DNA of 64,000 nt from Chrysaora quinquecirrha (Eukaryota > Cnidaria > Scyphozoa > Semaeostomeae > Pelagiidae): assembly GCA_014526335.1 (NCBI GenBank), contig JACTAT010000037.1:10514214-10578213 (forward strand). The letters are read 5' to 3'. Position numbers and translations under genes: made by a program. The notes under the pieces are model-generated. The model was not told where the DNA came from. It did no database searches and saw nothing but the letters and a program-made list of their open reading frames with translations. Shown here one piece after another: positions 14,101 through 26,100 of this stretch. Position 1 is the stretch's first letter; each line of letters begins with the position of its first letter.

Positions 14101-17100
14101 CATGATGATGATGATGATGACATGAAGATAATGATGATTGTGATGATGATGATGATTATTATTATTATCATTATTATTATTATTATGATTTTGAAGGCAT
14201 GATGATGATAATGATAATGATGATGATGATGATGATGATTTGATGATGATGATGATGATTATGATTATGATGATTAATATGATGATGGTAATGATGATGA
14301 GGATGAGGATGATTCTAATGGTGATCATAATGTTACGGTGATGATAACTATGATGATGATGATGATGATAATAATGCCCTTTTTTGACCACAGTTTAATA
14401 CCCTATTATCAATTCACTTATGTGTTTAGCATTAGACTAGCTTTTTAACTTGACGCCCGCGATGCGGGCGACATTTTTACCTTGACACCCGCGATGCGGG
14501 TGAGTTTCTATGACACCCGCGATGCGGGTGAATATTAGTACCAGATTAGCCTTGGAAAGACAAGATACCACTCAGCTGCCTTTTAACTTGCTGCATTTTA
14601 ACTTGCAGCCTTCTGAACTTTCGCTAGAGTCCGGGGAGGTTAGCTCCCCATGGCATCCCACAACCTCCCCGGACTCTAGCGAAAGTTCAGAAGGCTGCAA
14701 GTTAAAATGCAGCAAGTTAAAAGGCAGCTGAGTGGTATCTTGTCTTTCCAAGGCTAATCTGGTACTAATATTAACCCGCATCGCGGGTGTCAAGGTAAAA
14801 ACTCACCCGCATCGCGGGTGTCAAGGTATATTATCCTAATATAAGCATACAAAATATGACACCATTTCACTGCCTTTGGCTTACTATTTTCTTAACAGTT
14901 ATTTTATATTGTGTCTTATTCGAATGTTTTATTAGATATTTTATGTTGTCTTATTCGAATAAAGTAGACTAATGCTTGTGCAGAAAGGATTGGCATGAAC
15001 CGAAAATGCGAGGATTAGTATGGAGACTTGATACTGTGAAAGGAAATGGTGCTGATGAATCATAAGTGATGTTAGCGTAGTTAAAAGCAGAAGAATTAAT
15101 TACCTGAAAATAACTTAGCCCGAGTGGGGAAAGGCCAAAGGATTACGACACTTTTGTTAAATAAACAATGGTTTCTTCACTGTACACTTTACAGTAACAT
15201 CCTTAGAAAAATATTCTGTTTGATGCAGAATTTACAATCCATTTCCCTGTTTTACAACTAATATGCGTCCCATATTAAACAATGAACATTCGCATAGGCA
15301 TAAAAATCTGACTGTCCTTTTATATAATATGCTGCAATTCTAAAATCTAGAATAAAGATTCAGTATAATTTTATACCAATATGATGTAAAATATATATAT
15401 AGTACAAGATTTTTCCACAAGTGGCATACCACAATAGATGGGATTCCAACCTGGACTGCATGATCAGAGAGCCAACAACATTTCCAACTGAGCTATAGAG
15501 CTCAATGAAATCGCTGAGTAACTCTTTGAGTCATACAGCCCAAGGCTCCCCTCCGTTTGAATTTTGTGTTTCAGCTATGTTGAGCCTTCTTTAGCACCAT
15601 ACATATTTGTACATATTTTTCATGAATGGCGAACACTAGGATAAATCTATCCTAGTGTTCGCCATCCATGAAAAATATATATAGTACAAGATGTATCACA
15701 AATTAAAGTAAGATTGTAACAATGACCAATAAAACTTTGGTAAAGTCGTTTTGTATTCTTATCTCCCTATCATATTGACGTTAATTAATGGTTCTCTTTT
15801 TCAGATTATCGTCCTTTTGATCAATTTAGCTAATGCGTTTATATCAGTCTTGCTTTAATATTATCTCTTGTTTTATTTTCTTAAATCTTAGTATATTGCA
15901 TATGCAAGAAAATATGTTCATCCAAAGCTGTCCGAGGAGGCTGCCAATGTACTTCAGGTAACAACCGAAATACCGTGTTTCCTTCAACAAAGTTTTAGTT
16001 TTTAATGAATTTGAAGTGGCATTTATTAGAGCGCATTTCTTAATAAGTTATCGAAACAATTTACTGAGGTTTTTCATAATGAGAAAGATTAACAGAAATT
16101 TTTTCATTTCGGAATATTTAATGGATCGTTTTAAAGTAAATATAGATGCAGATATGTATAAACTTCAGAAGGAAGAAATTAATAATAATGTTGAAATTGT
16201 TCCGTTTTTGTCACACTGAACTTAAAAAAGTAGACTTGATAGTTTAGGACCTCCTATTCCTTTTACCTTTTAAGCCCTTGATCACTTGAGCACAGAAACC
16301 TGAGGCTTTTCCGTTGTTTATTTTTCTGCATAACGGCAGTAAAGTTAACACAAATAAATTTCTCCTTGTTTTTTTTCTGATTTTTCATGCATCCTAATCA
16401 CCATTCCCCAAAGACACTGAAAGGAATCATAACAAAAGTCCTTGACAAGAGCAATGATATATTTGATACATTTGGAAGCAAACAAATATGGCGCGCCAAA
16501 CCGGCCAAAAATATAACTTTTTCTGACAGCAATTTTATATATTTTTCTGCACGACTTTATATTTTTGTTGCACGACTTTACAACTTTGCAGACAGAACAA
16601 TATTTGTGCTCGATGATTATCAACTTTTGCTGACAGCAAAAAGTTTTACGTTTTTTACTGTCAGTAAAAGTTATTTCGCTGTCAGCAAAAGTTATATCTT
16701 TTTCAATTTCAACCTGTCAATCAATCAATCAAAAATGTTCACGGGGTTTATATGACAAAGCCTTTGTGGTTTATGGAGCGATTCTCAGCGAATACTCCTT
16801 TAGCCTCCTACCTCGCACGTTTATAGATTGTTAGTGGTATTTGTAACAAGATGGGAGGAAAAGAGGAAGAAGCTGGTGGATAATTAACACGGAATAGAGT
16901 ATACACTCTCTTTATGAGCAACTGGCCAATAAGAACCAATTAGGGCTGACATTTGTTAATCTTTTTAGATAGCTTTCTCTACACTGTATAGACTACATAT
17001 ACAGTACATCATAGCAAACTTGACAATTCCCGGGTATGTGCCGCCCATACATACATATGGGTGGGTGGGTTTTTGGCCCAGAAATTCTGTTAACATGGTT

Positions 17101-20100
17101 GATTTAAAAAAAATCATCATATAACAGGGGGTAAATCGAAAAAATGGAAAAATCGCTTTAATTCGAGTTAGTAGAATAACGTGCTGATATCTTATCGCCT
17201 TGTTGCAGATGTTTGCAGTGCAATTTCAAGCGATACACTCATTTTTTTTGCAAGAAACTATGCTCTGAGCCATATAGTAGAGTTTTTTAAACTTTGAGCA
17301 CAATTGGTAAGGTAATCGTAGCAGCACCTTTCCGCCCATCATCGATAGGTCATGTACCCCTGGGGTGAAGAAAGAGCTCTTCTGGCGATTTGACAAGAAA
17401 GGAGACCAGATCACCTCAACTCAATTATTAGGTATCCTAGGCCTGTATCCGCCTTCCTCCAGCATCTATTCCTTAACTCGTTGCTGCAGCTTTTCCTACG
17501 ATTTGTAGAGGGAATAAACCTACTATTAGGCCATATGAATAAAATGCTTTGATTTGAGTAGGTTGCAAAGGAGTGGCCAAACTGCAGTGATGGTGGCCTC
17601 AGCGCAGTGACGTCATAATCAGTGACGTCATCAGGTCGCGCTATAGTGCGACGGTTTTTATGAATATATTATGCTGGTTTCTCCAACCTCGTTTTCAAGA
17701 GTCTCACAGGGGTATCATCAGTGACGTCATCAGATCGCGCTATAGTGCAACGGTTTAATCTAGCGCGATGGTTTCTCCAACCTCCAACTTCGTTCCCAAG
17801 GATATCTGTTGTTGTTGTTGTTATCTCAAACCTCAACAGATACCCTTGGGACCGGCTTTCAAAAGTTTTTGGCTTGGAATAATTAGCATAAATTATGTAA
17901 ATGATTGCAGCAGTGGCCACAGCTCTTCAACTCGTCAATGAGTTTGAGACGCAGCAAAATGTTTTCGTTCGGTTGCACTTGCTTTCAACGATTCATTTCA
18001 AACAAAATAAAAAATAAATGCTTCAGAGGAATCAGAAGACAGAATGTTGAAGAAATATCTTAGAAATTCATGTTAGCAAGCTCTTGCTGTTGTTAGAAGT
18101 TATCAAGTTTGTTTATACTCGGGTTTATACTGAAAGTTTTATTGAGAGCTTCTACCGAGTTTTTACAAAAGCCATGAACTTGTATTACGTGAAGAATGAA
18201 GATTTTCGCTCATTATTGCTAGATACATTACTGCAGTGCCTTCCTATGCATTTCAGGTCAGAGCAATTTATTTAAGCCGGTAACTTTTTCTTCTTGAAGA
18301 TTCAAGTTGAATCATAAATATTTGCTGCAGAGAAGTTTGCTTTGCGATGCGTGAGCGTCAATGAGAATTCTCCACTTTTGAAGTTTTGTGCAACAAAATA
18401 AATGTTACAAAAAGCGACAAAAAGTTATTGCCGCTCAAATTTAAACAAACTTTTTTTCGAAAGTGCAAATTTTAAACTATTTCAGTTCATTTCGGCTTTC
18501 TTGAAAATTATTTTTCCTTTATCTTTTGCTGCTCAAAATTTTACCGCGGTAAATGCAAGTTTGTTTTCTTCAAATCTTCTGTATTTTTGCCGTGGAGATG
18601 TTAAACTGCAGCTATAATTTGCCTTCATCATTCCTTGTCTGTCTATTCTTTATATCCTAGTTCAAAGCAATAACATTTTAGCTGCTTTCTTTGTCATTTA
18701 GGAGTGGAAAAGCCCCGGGTTTGTTTTGAAATTTCTTTCATCAGGTCGAACGCCATTGGCGACTTTCTAATTTATGCGGACAACAAAATTTCTATTGTTC
18801 GGTCTTAGCCAATCAGAATGCAGAACAGCCAAACCGGTTCCAGGGTCAAATGTGGAAGGTTCTATTTGCCCTGGGTACGAGGTTGCTCCAACCTCAAGAG
18901 TTCTTACAATCCTTGCATGAAACCGCTAGCCTCGTTTCCGATTTAACAATCTAGAAGTTTCCAGAATGTTCCAGAACATCTCTAAGAATCCTACAATCTG
19001 ATTAGCTAGAACTTTCTAGAAGTTTCTAGAAGTTTCCAGAAATCCTACAATCTGATTGATTAATTATGATGGCGTAATAATAAATCGAACGCGACGTTCG
19101 AATCGTTTATTAAATAAAATAGCATAATAATCCTGCAATCTGATTGGCTAGAACTTTCTAGAAGTTTCCAGAATGTTCTAGAAGATGCTAGAACCGAGAA
19201 ATCTTACAATCTGATTGGTTTATACTCAAAACCGGTTTAAACCGGTTTGTTATGGATTTCATCATGATGGTGTAATAATTCGAACGTCACCTTCGAATCC
19301 ATGGCTTATGATAGCCTTATATTGTTTATACGCAAAAGTATTATCTAAACATTACAATATATTACCTATATACTCTATAGATAATAGCAATTTATTTATA
19401 GCATCGTTTTCAAAGAATGTTCACACAGAAACAAGATTATATTTCTAACAGACAACTAATAAAGAATAATTTCTAAACATTTTTTAAGTATAGCTATTTC
19501 TAGCTATTTCCATAGTATGGGAATAATCGAGTACTAGCATATTCAACTTCTTTCACACCAGCATCCTCAGAATTACTAGCTTCCTCTTCTTCATCATTCT
19601 TTGCTTGACGTATGATGAGATATTTTCTTTTTTCAATGGCATAATCTAAGGCCTCTTGCATATCCATACCATCTTCCTTTTGTGCTTTTCGCATCGTTGC
19701 TATGACTGCAGTCACAACAGCATCATTTTCAAAACTTCTATTATATAAAAATTTACGCCTGAAGACTTGCAGTATGTTTTCATCTTTATCAACTTCCCTA
19801 CGCATTGAAGGCCATACATTCCCTAAAGGAAGATCCTCCTCAGTGTTGACAGTTTCATCATCATCATGGTCACTTTCAGCTTCTATCTCATCATCATCTG
19901 AGTCAGACTCTTCACTACTCTCCTCATGCATCTCTTCTTCATGTCGCTTAACATTACTTTTAAACTTGGAAGAGAATTCACAATGATCACATTTATACTG
20001 ATTCATGATTAGCTGTTTGCTTATAATTGTCGACTACCACTTAAACACCTGAGTCCTAGAGCATAAACTCGCTTGAATTTATAGACTGATTCCTCCATTC

Positions 20101-23100
20101 AATATGATGCGGGAAAAGGAAGTCCGCACTTGCGCAGGAAGGTTGTTTCAAATCAAACCATACCTTATCCTTAACTAATCATCTCTTAATCATACTGACT
20201 AATCATACCTAATCCATAGTTAATCATTACTGATCCTTAACTAATCATTATTTCATCCTTGCTGATCCTAACCTAATCCTTACTGATCCTTAACTAATCA
20301 TTACCTGATCCTCACTAATCATTACTGATCCTTAACTAATGATTACCTGATCCTCACTAATCATTACTGATCCTCACTCATCCTTAGCTGATCCTTACTG
20401 ATCCTAACCTAATCCTTACTGATCCTCACTAATCATTACCTGATCCTCACTCATCCTTGGCTGATCCTTACTGATCCTAACCTAATCCTTACTGATCCTC
20501 ACTAATCATTACCTGATCCTCACTAATCCTTAGCTGATCCTTACTGATCCTTAACATATCATTACTGATCCTTAGCTGATCCTCACTGATCCTTACCGAT
20601 CCTTACCGATCCTTAACTAATCATTACTGATCCTCGCCCTGATCCTCACTAATCATTACTGATCCTCACTAATCATTACTGATCCTTAGCTGATCCTCAC
20701 TGATCCTTACCGATCCTTACCGATCCTTAACTAATCATTACTGATCCTCGCCCTGATCCTCACTAATCATTACTGATCCTCACTAATCATTACTGATCCT
20801 TAGCTGATCCTTACTGATCCTTAACAAATCATTACTGATCCTTAGCTGATCCTCACTGATCCTTACCGATCCTTACCGATCCTTAACTAATCATTACTGA
20901 TCCTCGCCCTGATCCTCACTAATCATTACTGATCCTCACTAATCATTACTGATCCTTAGCTGATCCTTACTGATCCTCACTGATCCTTACTTATCCTTAC
21001 CGATCCTCACTAATCATTACTGATCCTTAACTAATGATTACCTGATCCTCACTAATCATTACTGATCCTCACCCATCCTTAGCTGATCCTTACTGATCCT
21101 AACCTAATCCTTACTGATCCTCACTAATCATTACCTGATCCTCACTAATCCTTAGCTGATCATTACTGATCCTTAACTAATCATTACTGATCCTGGGCTG
21201 ATCCTTACTGATTCTTAACTAATGATTACCTGATCCTCACTAATCATTACTGATCCTCACTCATCCTTAGCTGATCCTTACTGATCCTAACCTAATCCTT
21301 ACTGATCCTGACTAATCATTACCTGATCCTCACTAATCCTTAGCTGATCATTACCTGATCCTTAGCTAATCATTACTGATCCTGAGCTAATCTTTACTGA
21401 TCATTGCTGATCCTTGCTGATCCTGAGCTGATCCTTAATGATCCTTAGCTAATCATTACTGATCCTCAACTAATCCTCCTAATACTTTACTAGCTATTTG
21501 AGCCAATGAAGTTGTAATGTTCTAGAATCTCTGATTCAAGACATTGCTCATTGGGTTAAAATAGCTAGTTAAGTATTAGGAGGATTAGTTGAGGATCAGT
21601 AATGATTAGCTAAGGATCAGTAAGGATTAGTTAAGGATCAGTAAGGATTAGCTAAGGATCAGTAATGATTAGTGAGGATCAGGGCGAGGATCAGGTAATG
21701 ATTAGTGAGGATCAGTAAGGATTAGTGAGGATCAGTAAGGATCAGCCCAGGATCTGTAAGGATTAGCTAAGGATCAGTAAGGATTAGTGAGGATCAGGTA
21801 ATGATTAGTTAAGCATCAGTAATGATTAGTTAAGGATCAGTAAGGATCAGCCGAGGATCAGTAATGATTAGTGAGGATCAGGTAATGATTAGTTAAGGAT
21901 CAGTAATGATCAGTAATGATTAGTGAGGATCAGTAAGGATTAGTGAGGATCAGTAAGGATCAGCCCAGGATCAGTAATGATTAGTTAAGGATCAGTAAGG
22001 ATTAGTTAAGGATCAGTTATGATCAGTAATAATTAGTGAGGATTAGTTAAGGATCAGTATTGATTAGCTTAGGATCAGGTAATGATCAGTAATGATCAGG
22101 TAATGATTAGTTAAGGATCAGTAATGATTAAGCAATGATTAGGTTAGGATCAGTAAGGATTAGCTAAGGATCAGTAAGGATTAGCTAAGGATCATTAAGG
22201 ATCAGCTCAGGATCAGCAAGGATCAGCAATGATCAGTAAAGATTAGCTCAGGATCAGTAATGATTAGCTAAGGATAAGGTAATGATCAGTAAGGATCAGT
22301 AATGATTTGTTAAGGATCAGTAAGGATCAGCTAAGGATTAGTGAGGATCAGGTAATGATTAGTGAGGATCAGTAAGGATTAGGTTAGGATCAGTAAGGAT
22401 CAGCTAAGGATGAGTGAGGATCAGTAATGATTAGTGAGGATCAGGTAATCATTAGTTAAGGATCAGTAATGATTAGTGAGGATCGGTAAGGATCAGTAAG
22501 AATCAGTGAGGATCAGCTCAGGATCAGTAATAATTTGTTAAGGATCAGTAATGATCAGTAAGGATAAGTGAGGATCAGTAAGGATCAGTAAGGATCAGTA
22601 AGGATCAGCTAAGGATCAGTAATGATTAGGGAGGATCAGTAATGATTAGTGAGGATCAGGGCGAGGATCAGTAATGATTAGTTAAGGATCGGTAAGGATC
22701 AGTAAGGATCAGTGAGGATCAGCTAAGGATCAGTAATGATCAGCTAAGGATCAGTAATGATTAGTGAGGATCAGGTAATCATTAGTTAAGGATCAGTAAT
22801 GATTAGTGAGGATCGGTAAGGATCAGTAAGGATTAGTGAGGATCAGCTAAGGATCAGTAATGATTTGTTGAGGATCAGTAATGATCAGTAAGGATCAGTG
22901 AGGATCAGTAAGGATCAGTAAGGATCAGTAAGGATCAGCTAAGGATCATTAATGATTAGTGAGGATCAGTAATGATTAGTGAGGATCAGGACGAGGATCA
23001 GGTAATGATTAGTTAAGGATCAGTAAGGTTTAGTTAAGGATCAGTAAGGTTCAGCCGAGGATCAGTAGGGATCAGTAAGGATCAGTAAGGATTAGTTAAG

Positions 23101-26100
23101 GATCAGTATTGATTAGCTTAGGATCAGGTAATGATCAGTAATGATCAGGTAATGATTAGTTAAGGATCAGTAATGATTTAGCAATGATTAGGTTAGGATC
23201 AGTAAGGATTAGCTAAGGATCAGTAAGGATTAGCTAAGGATCATTAAGGATCAGCTCAGGATCAGCAAGGATCAGCAATGATCAGTAAAGATTAGCTCAG
23301 GATCAGTAATGATTAGCTAAGGATCAGGTAATGATCAGCTAAGGATTAGTGAGGATCAGGTAATGATTAGTCAGGATCAGTAAGGATTAGGTTAGGATCA
23401 GTAAGGATCAGCTAAGGATGAGTGAGGATCAGTAATGATTAGTGAGGATCAGGTAATCATTTGTTAAGGATCAGTAAGGATCAGCCCAGGATCAGTAATG
23501 ATTAGTTAAGGATCAGTAATGATCAGCTAAGGATTAGTGAGGATCAGGTAATGATTAGTGAGGATCAGTAAGGATTAGGTTAGGATCAGTAAGGATCAGC
23601 TAAGGATGAGTGAGGATCAGTAATGATTAGTGAGGATCAGGTAATCATTAGTTAAGGATCAGTAATGATTAGTGAGGATCGGTAAGGATCAGTAAGGATC
23701 AGTGAGGATCAGCTAAGAATCAGTAATGATTTGTTAAGGATCAGTAATGATCAGTAAGGATAAGTGAGGATTAGTAAGGATCAGTAAGGATCAGTAAGGA
23801 TCAGCTAAGGATCAGTAATGATTAGTGAGGATTAGTAATGATTAGTGAGGATCAGGGCGAGGATCAGTAATGATTAGTTAAGGATCGGTAAGGATCGGTA
23901 AGGATCAGTGAGGATCGGCTAAGGATCAGTAATGATTTGTTAAGGATCAGTAAGGATCAGCTAAGGATTAGTGAGGATCAGGTAATGATTAGTGAGGATC
24001 AGTAAGGATTAGGTTAGGATCAGTAAGGATCAGCCAAGGATGAGTGAGGATCAGGTAATGATTAGTGAGGATCAGTAAGGATTAGGTTAGGATCAGTAAG
24101 GATCAGCTAAGGATGAGTGAGGATCAGTAATGATTAGTGAGGATCAGGTAATCATTAGTTAAGGATCAGTAATGATTAGTGAGGATCAGGTAATGATTAG
24201 TTAAGGATCAGTAAGGATTATGTTAGGATCAGCAAGGATGAAATAATGATTAGTTAAGGATCAGTAATGATTAACTATGGATTAGGTATGATTAGTTAAG
24301 GATAAGGTATGGTTTGATTGGAAACAACCTTCCTGCGCAAGTGCGGAATTCCTTTTCCCACATCATATTGAATGGAGGAATCAGTCTATAAATTCAAGCG
24401 AGTTTATGCTCTAGGACTCAGGTGTTTAAGTGGTAGTCGACAATTATAAGCAAACAGCTAATCATGAATCAGTATAAATGTGATCATTGTGAATTCTCTT
24501 CCAAGTTTAAAAGTAATGTTAAGCGACATGAAGAAGAGATGCATGAGGAGAGTAGTGAAGAGTCTGACTCAGATGATGATGAGATAGAAGCTGAAAGTGA
24601 CCATGATGATGATGAAACTGTCAACACTGAGGAGGATCTTCCTTTAGGGAATGTATGGCCTTCAATGCGTAGGGAAGTTGATAAAGATGAAAACATACTG
24701 CAAGTCTTCAGGCGTAAATTTTTATATAATAGAAGTTTTGAAAATGATGCTGTTGTGACTGCAGTCATAGCAACGATGCGAAAAGCACAAAAGGAAGATG
24801 GTATGGATATGCAAGAGGCCTTAGATTATGCCATTGAAAAAAGAAAATATCTCATCATACGTCAAGCAAAGAATGATGAAGAAGAGGAAGCTAGTAATTC
24901 TGAGGATGCTGGTGTGAAAGAAGTTGAATATGCTAGTACTCGATTATTCCCATACTATGGAAATAACTAGAAATAGCTATACTTAAAAAATGTTTAGAAA
25001 TTATTCTTTATTAGTTGTCTGTTAGAAATATAATCTTGTTTCTGTGTGAACATTCTTTGAAAACGATGCTATAAATAAATTGCTATTATCTATAGAGTAT
25101 ATAGGTAATATATTGTAATGTTTAGATAATACTTTTGCGTATAAACAATATAAGGCTATCATAAGCCATGGATTCGAAGGTGACGTTCGAATTATTACAC
25201 CATCATGATGAAATCCATAACAAACCGGTTTAAACCGGTTTTGAGTATAAACCAATCAGATTGTAAGATTTCTCGGTTCTAGCATCTTCTAGAACATTCT
25301 GGAAACTTCTGGAAAGTTCTAGCCAATCAGATTGCAGGATTATTATGTCTATTTGTGGAACTTTCTGGAAACTTTCTGGAAACTTCTAGTTCAGATTGTA
25401 GGATATTATGTTATTTTATTTAATAAACGATTCAACGTCGCGTTCGAATTATTATACGCCATCATAATTAATCAATCAGATTGTAGGATTTCTGGAAACT
25501 TCTAGAAAGTTCTAGCTAATCAGATTGTAGGATTCTTAGAGATGTTCTGGAACATTCTGGAAACTTCTAGATTGTTAAATCGGAAACGAGGCTAGCGGTT
25601 TCATGCAAGGATTGTAAGAACTCTTGAGGTTGGAGAAACCATCGCGCTAGATTAAACCGTTGCACTATAGCGCGATCTGATGACATCACTGATGATACCC
25701 CTGTGAGACTCTTGAAAACGAGGTTGGAGAAACCAGCATAATATATTCATAAAAACCGTCGCACTATAGCGCGATCTGATGACGTCACTGATTATGACGT
25801 CACTGCGCTGAGGCCACCATCACTGCAGTTTGGCCACTCCTTTGCAACCTACTGATTTGCTCAGAGCTCTGTCTTCGTCTTTTTCTTCCATCTTTGCACG
25901 CGGAGTGGAAAGAAGGCTAAGAGAGATTCCCCGTAGTTTTACAAAAGTTATATGTGCCCGATTAAAATATGTGCCCGTTTATAATAATCGATCACAAATA
26001 TTTAAAGTCGTGCAGTAAAGATATAAAGGCGTGCGATACAAATATAAAGTCGTGCAACTAAAATATAACAAATTACTGTCAGAAAAAGTTATATTTTTGG

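Larger units (their letters stand above)
17557..25853. mobile_element. 8.3-kb palindromic element, Polinton-like ends
   Basis: The termini AGTAGGTTGCAAAGG (left) and its reverse complement ending CCTACT (right) are flanked by 6-bp duplications GATTTG. The arms are near-identical: 17,557-20,175 (with a later 1.1-kb insertion) and 24,306-25,853, about 1.5 kb each without the insertion. Inside are satellite blocks in opposite orientation and a short spacer near 21,510-21,550. Each arm has CRE sites at the tip, heat-shock-element clusters, a 77-residue inward frame and a 168-residue outward ORF. Six-bp target duplications and 5'-AG/CT-3' ends are the signature of Polinton/Maverick elements (established), but none of their polymerase, integrase or capsid genes is present, so I infer a non-autonomous relative. 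Foldback (FB/Galileo-type) elements are the alternative. Confidence 0.8.

Noticed and set aside
14059..14391. Ile/His-run frame on the minus strand
   Set aside because: By-product of the GAT/ATT microsatellite.
14510..14793. Two identical 73-residue frames on opposite strands
   Set aside because: They result from the palindrome and have no domain.
20176..24305. CRISPR-like array
   Set aside because: Units are directly adjacent without unique spacers, and the genome is eukaryotic; it is a satellite.
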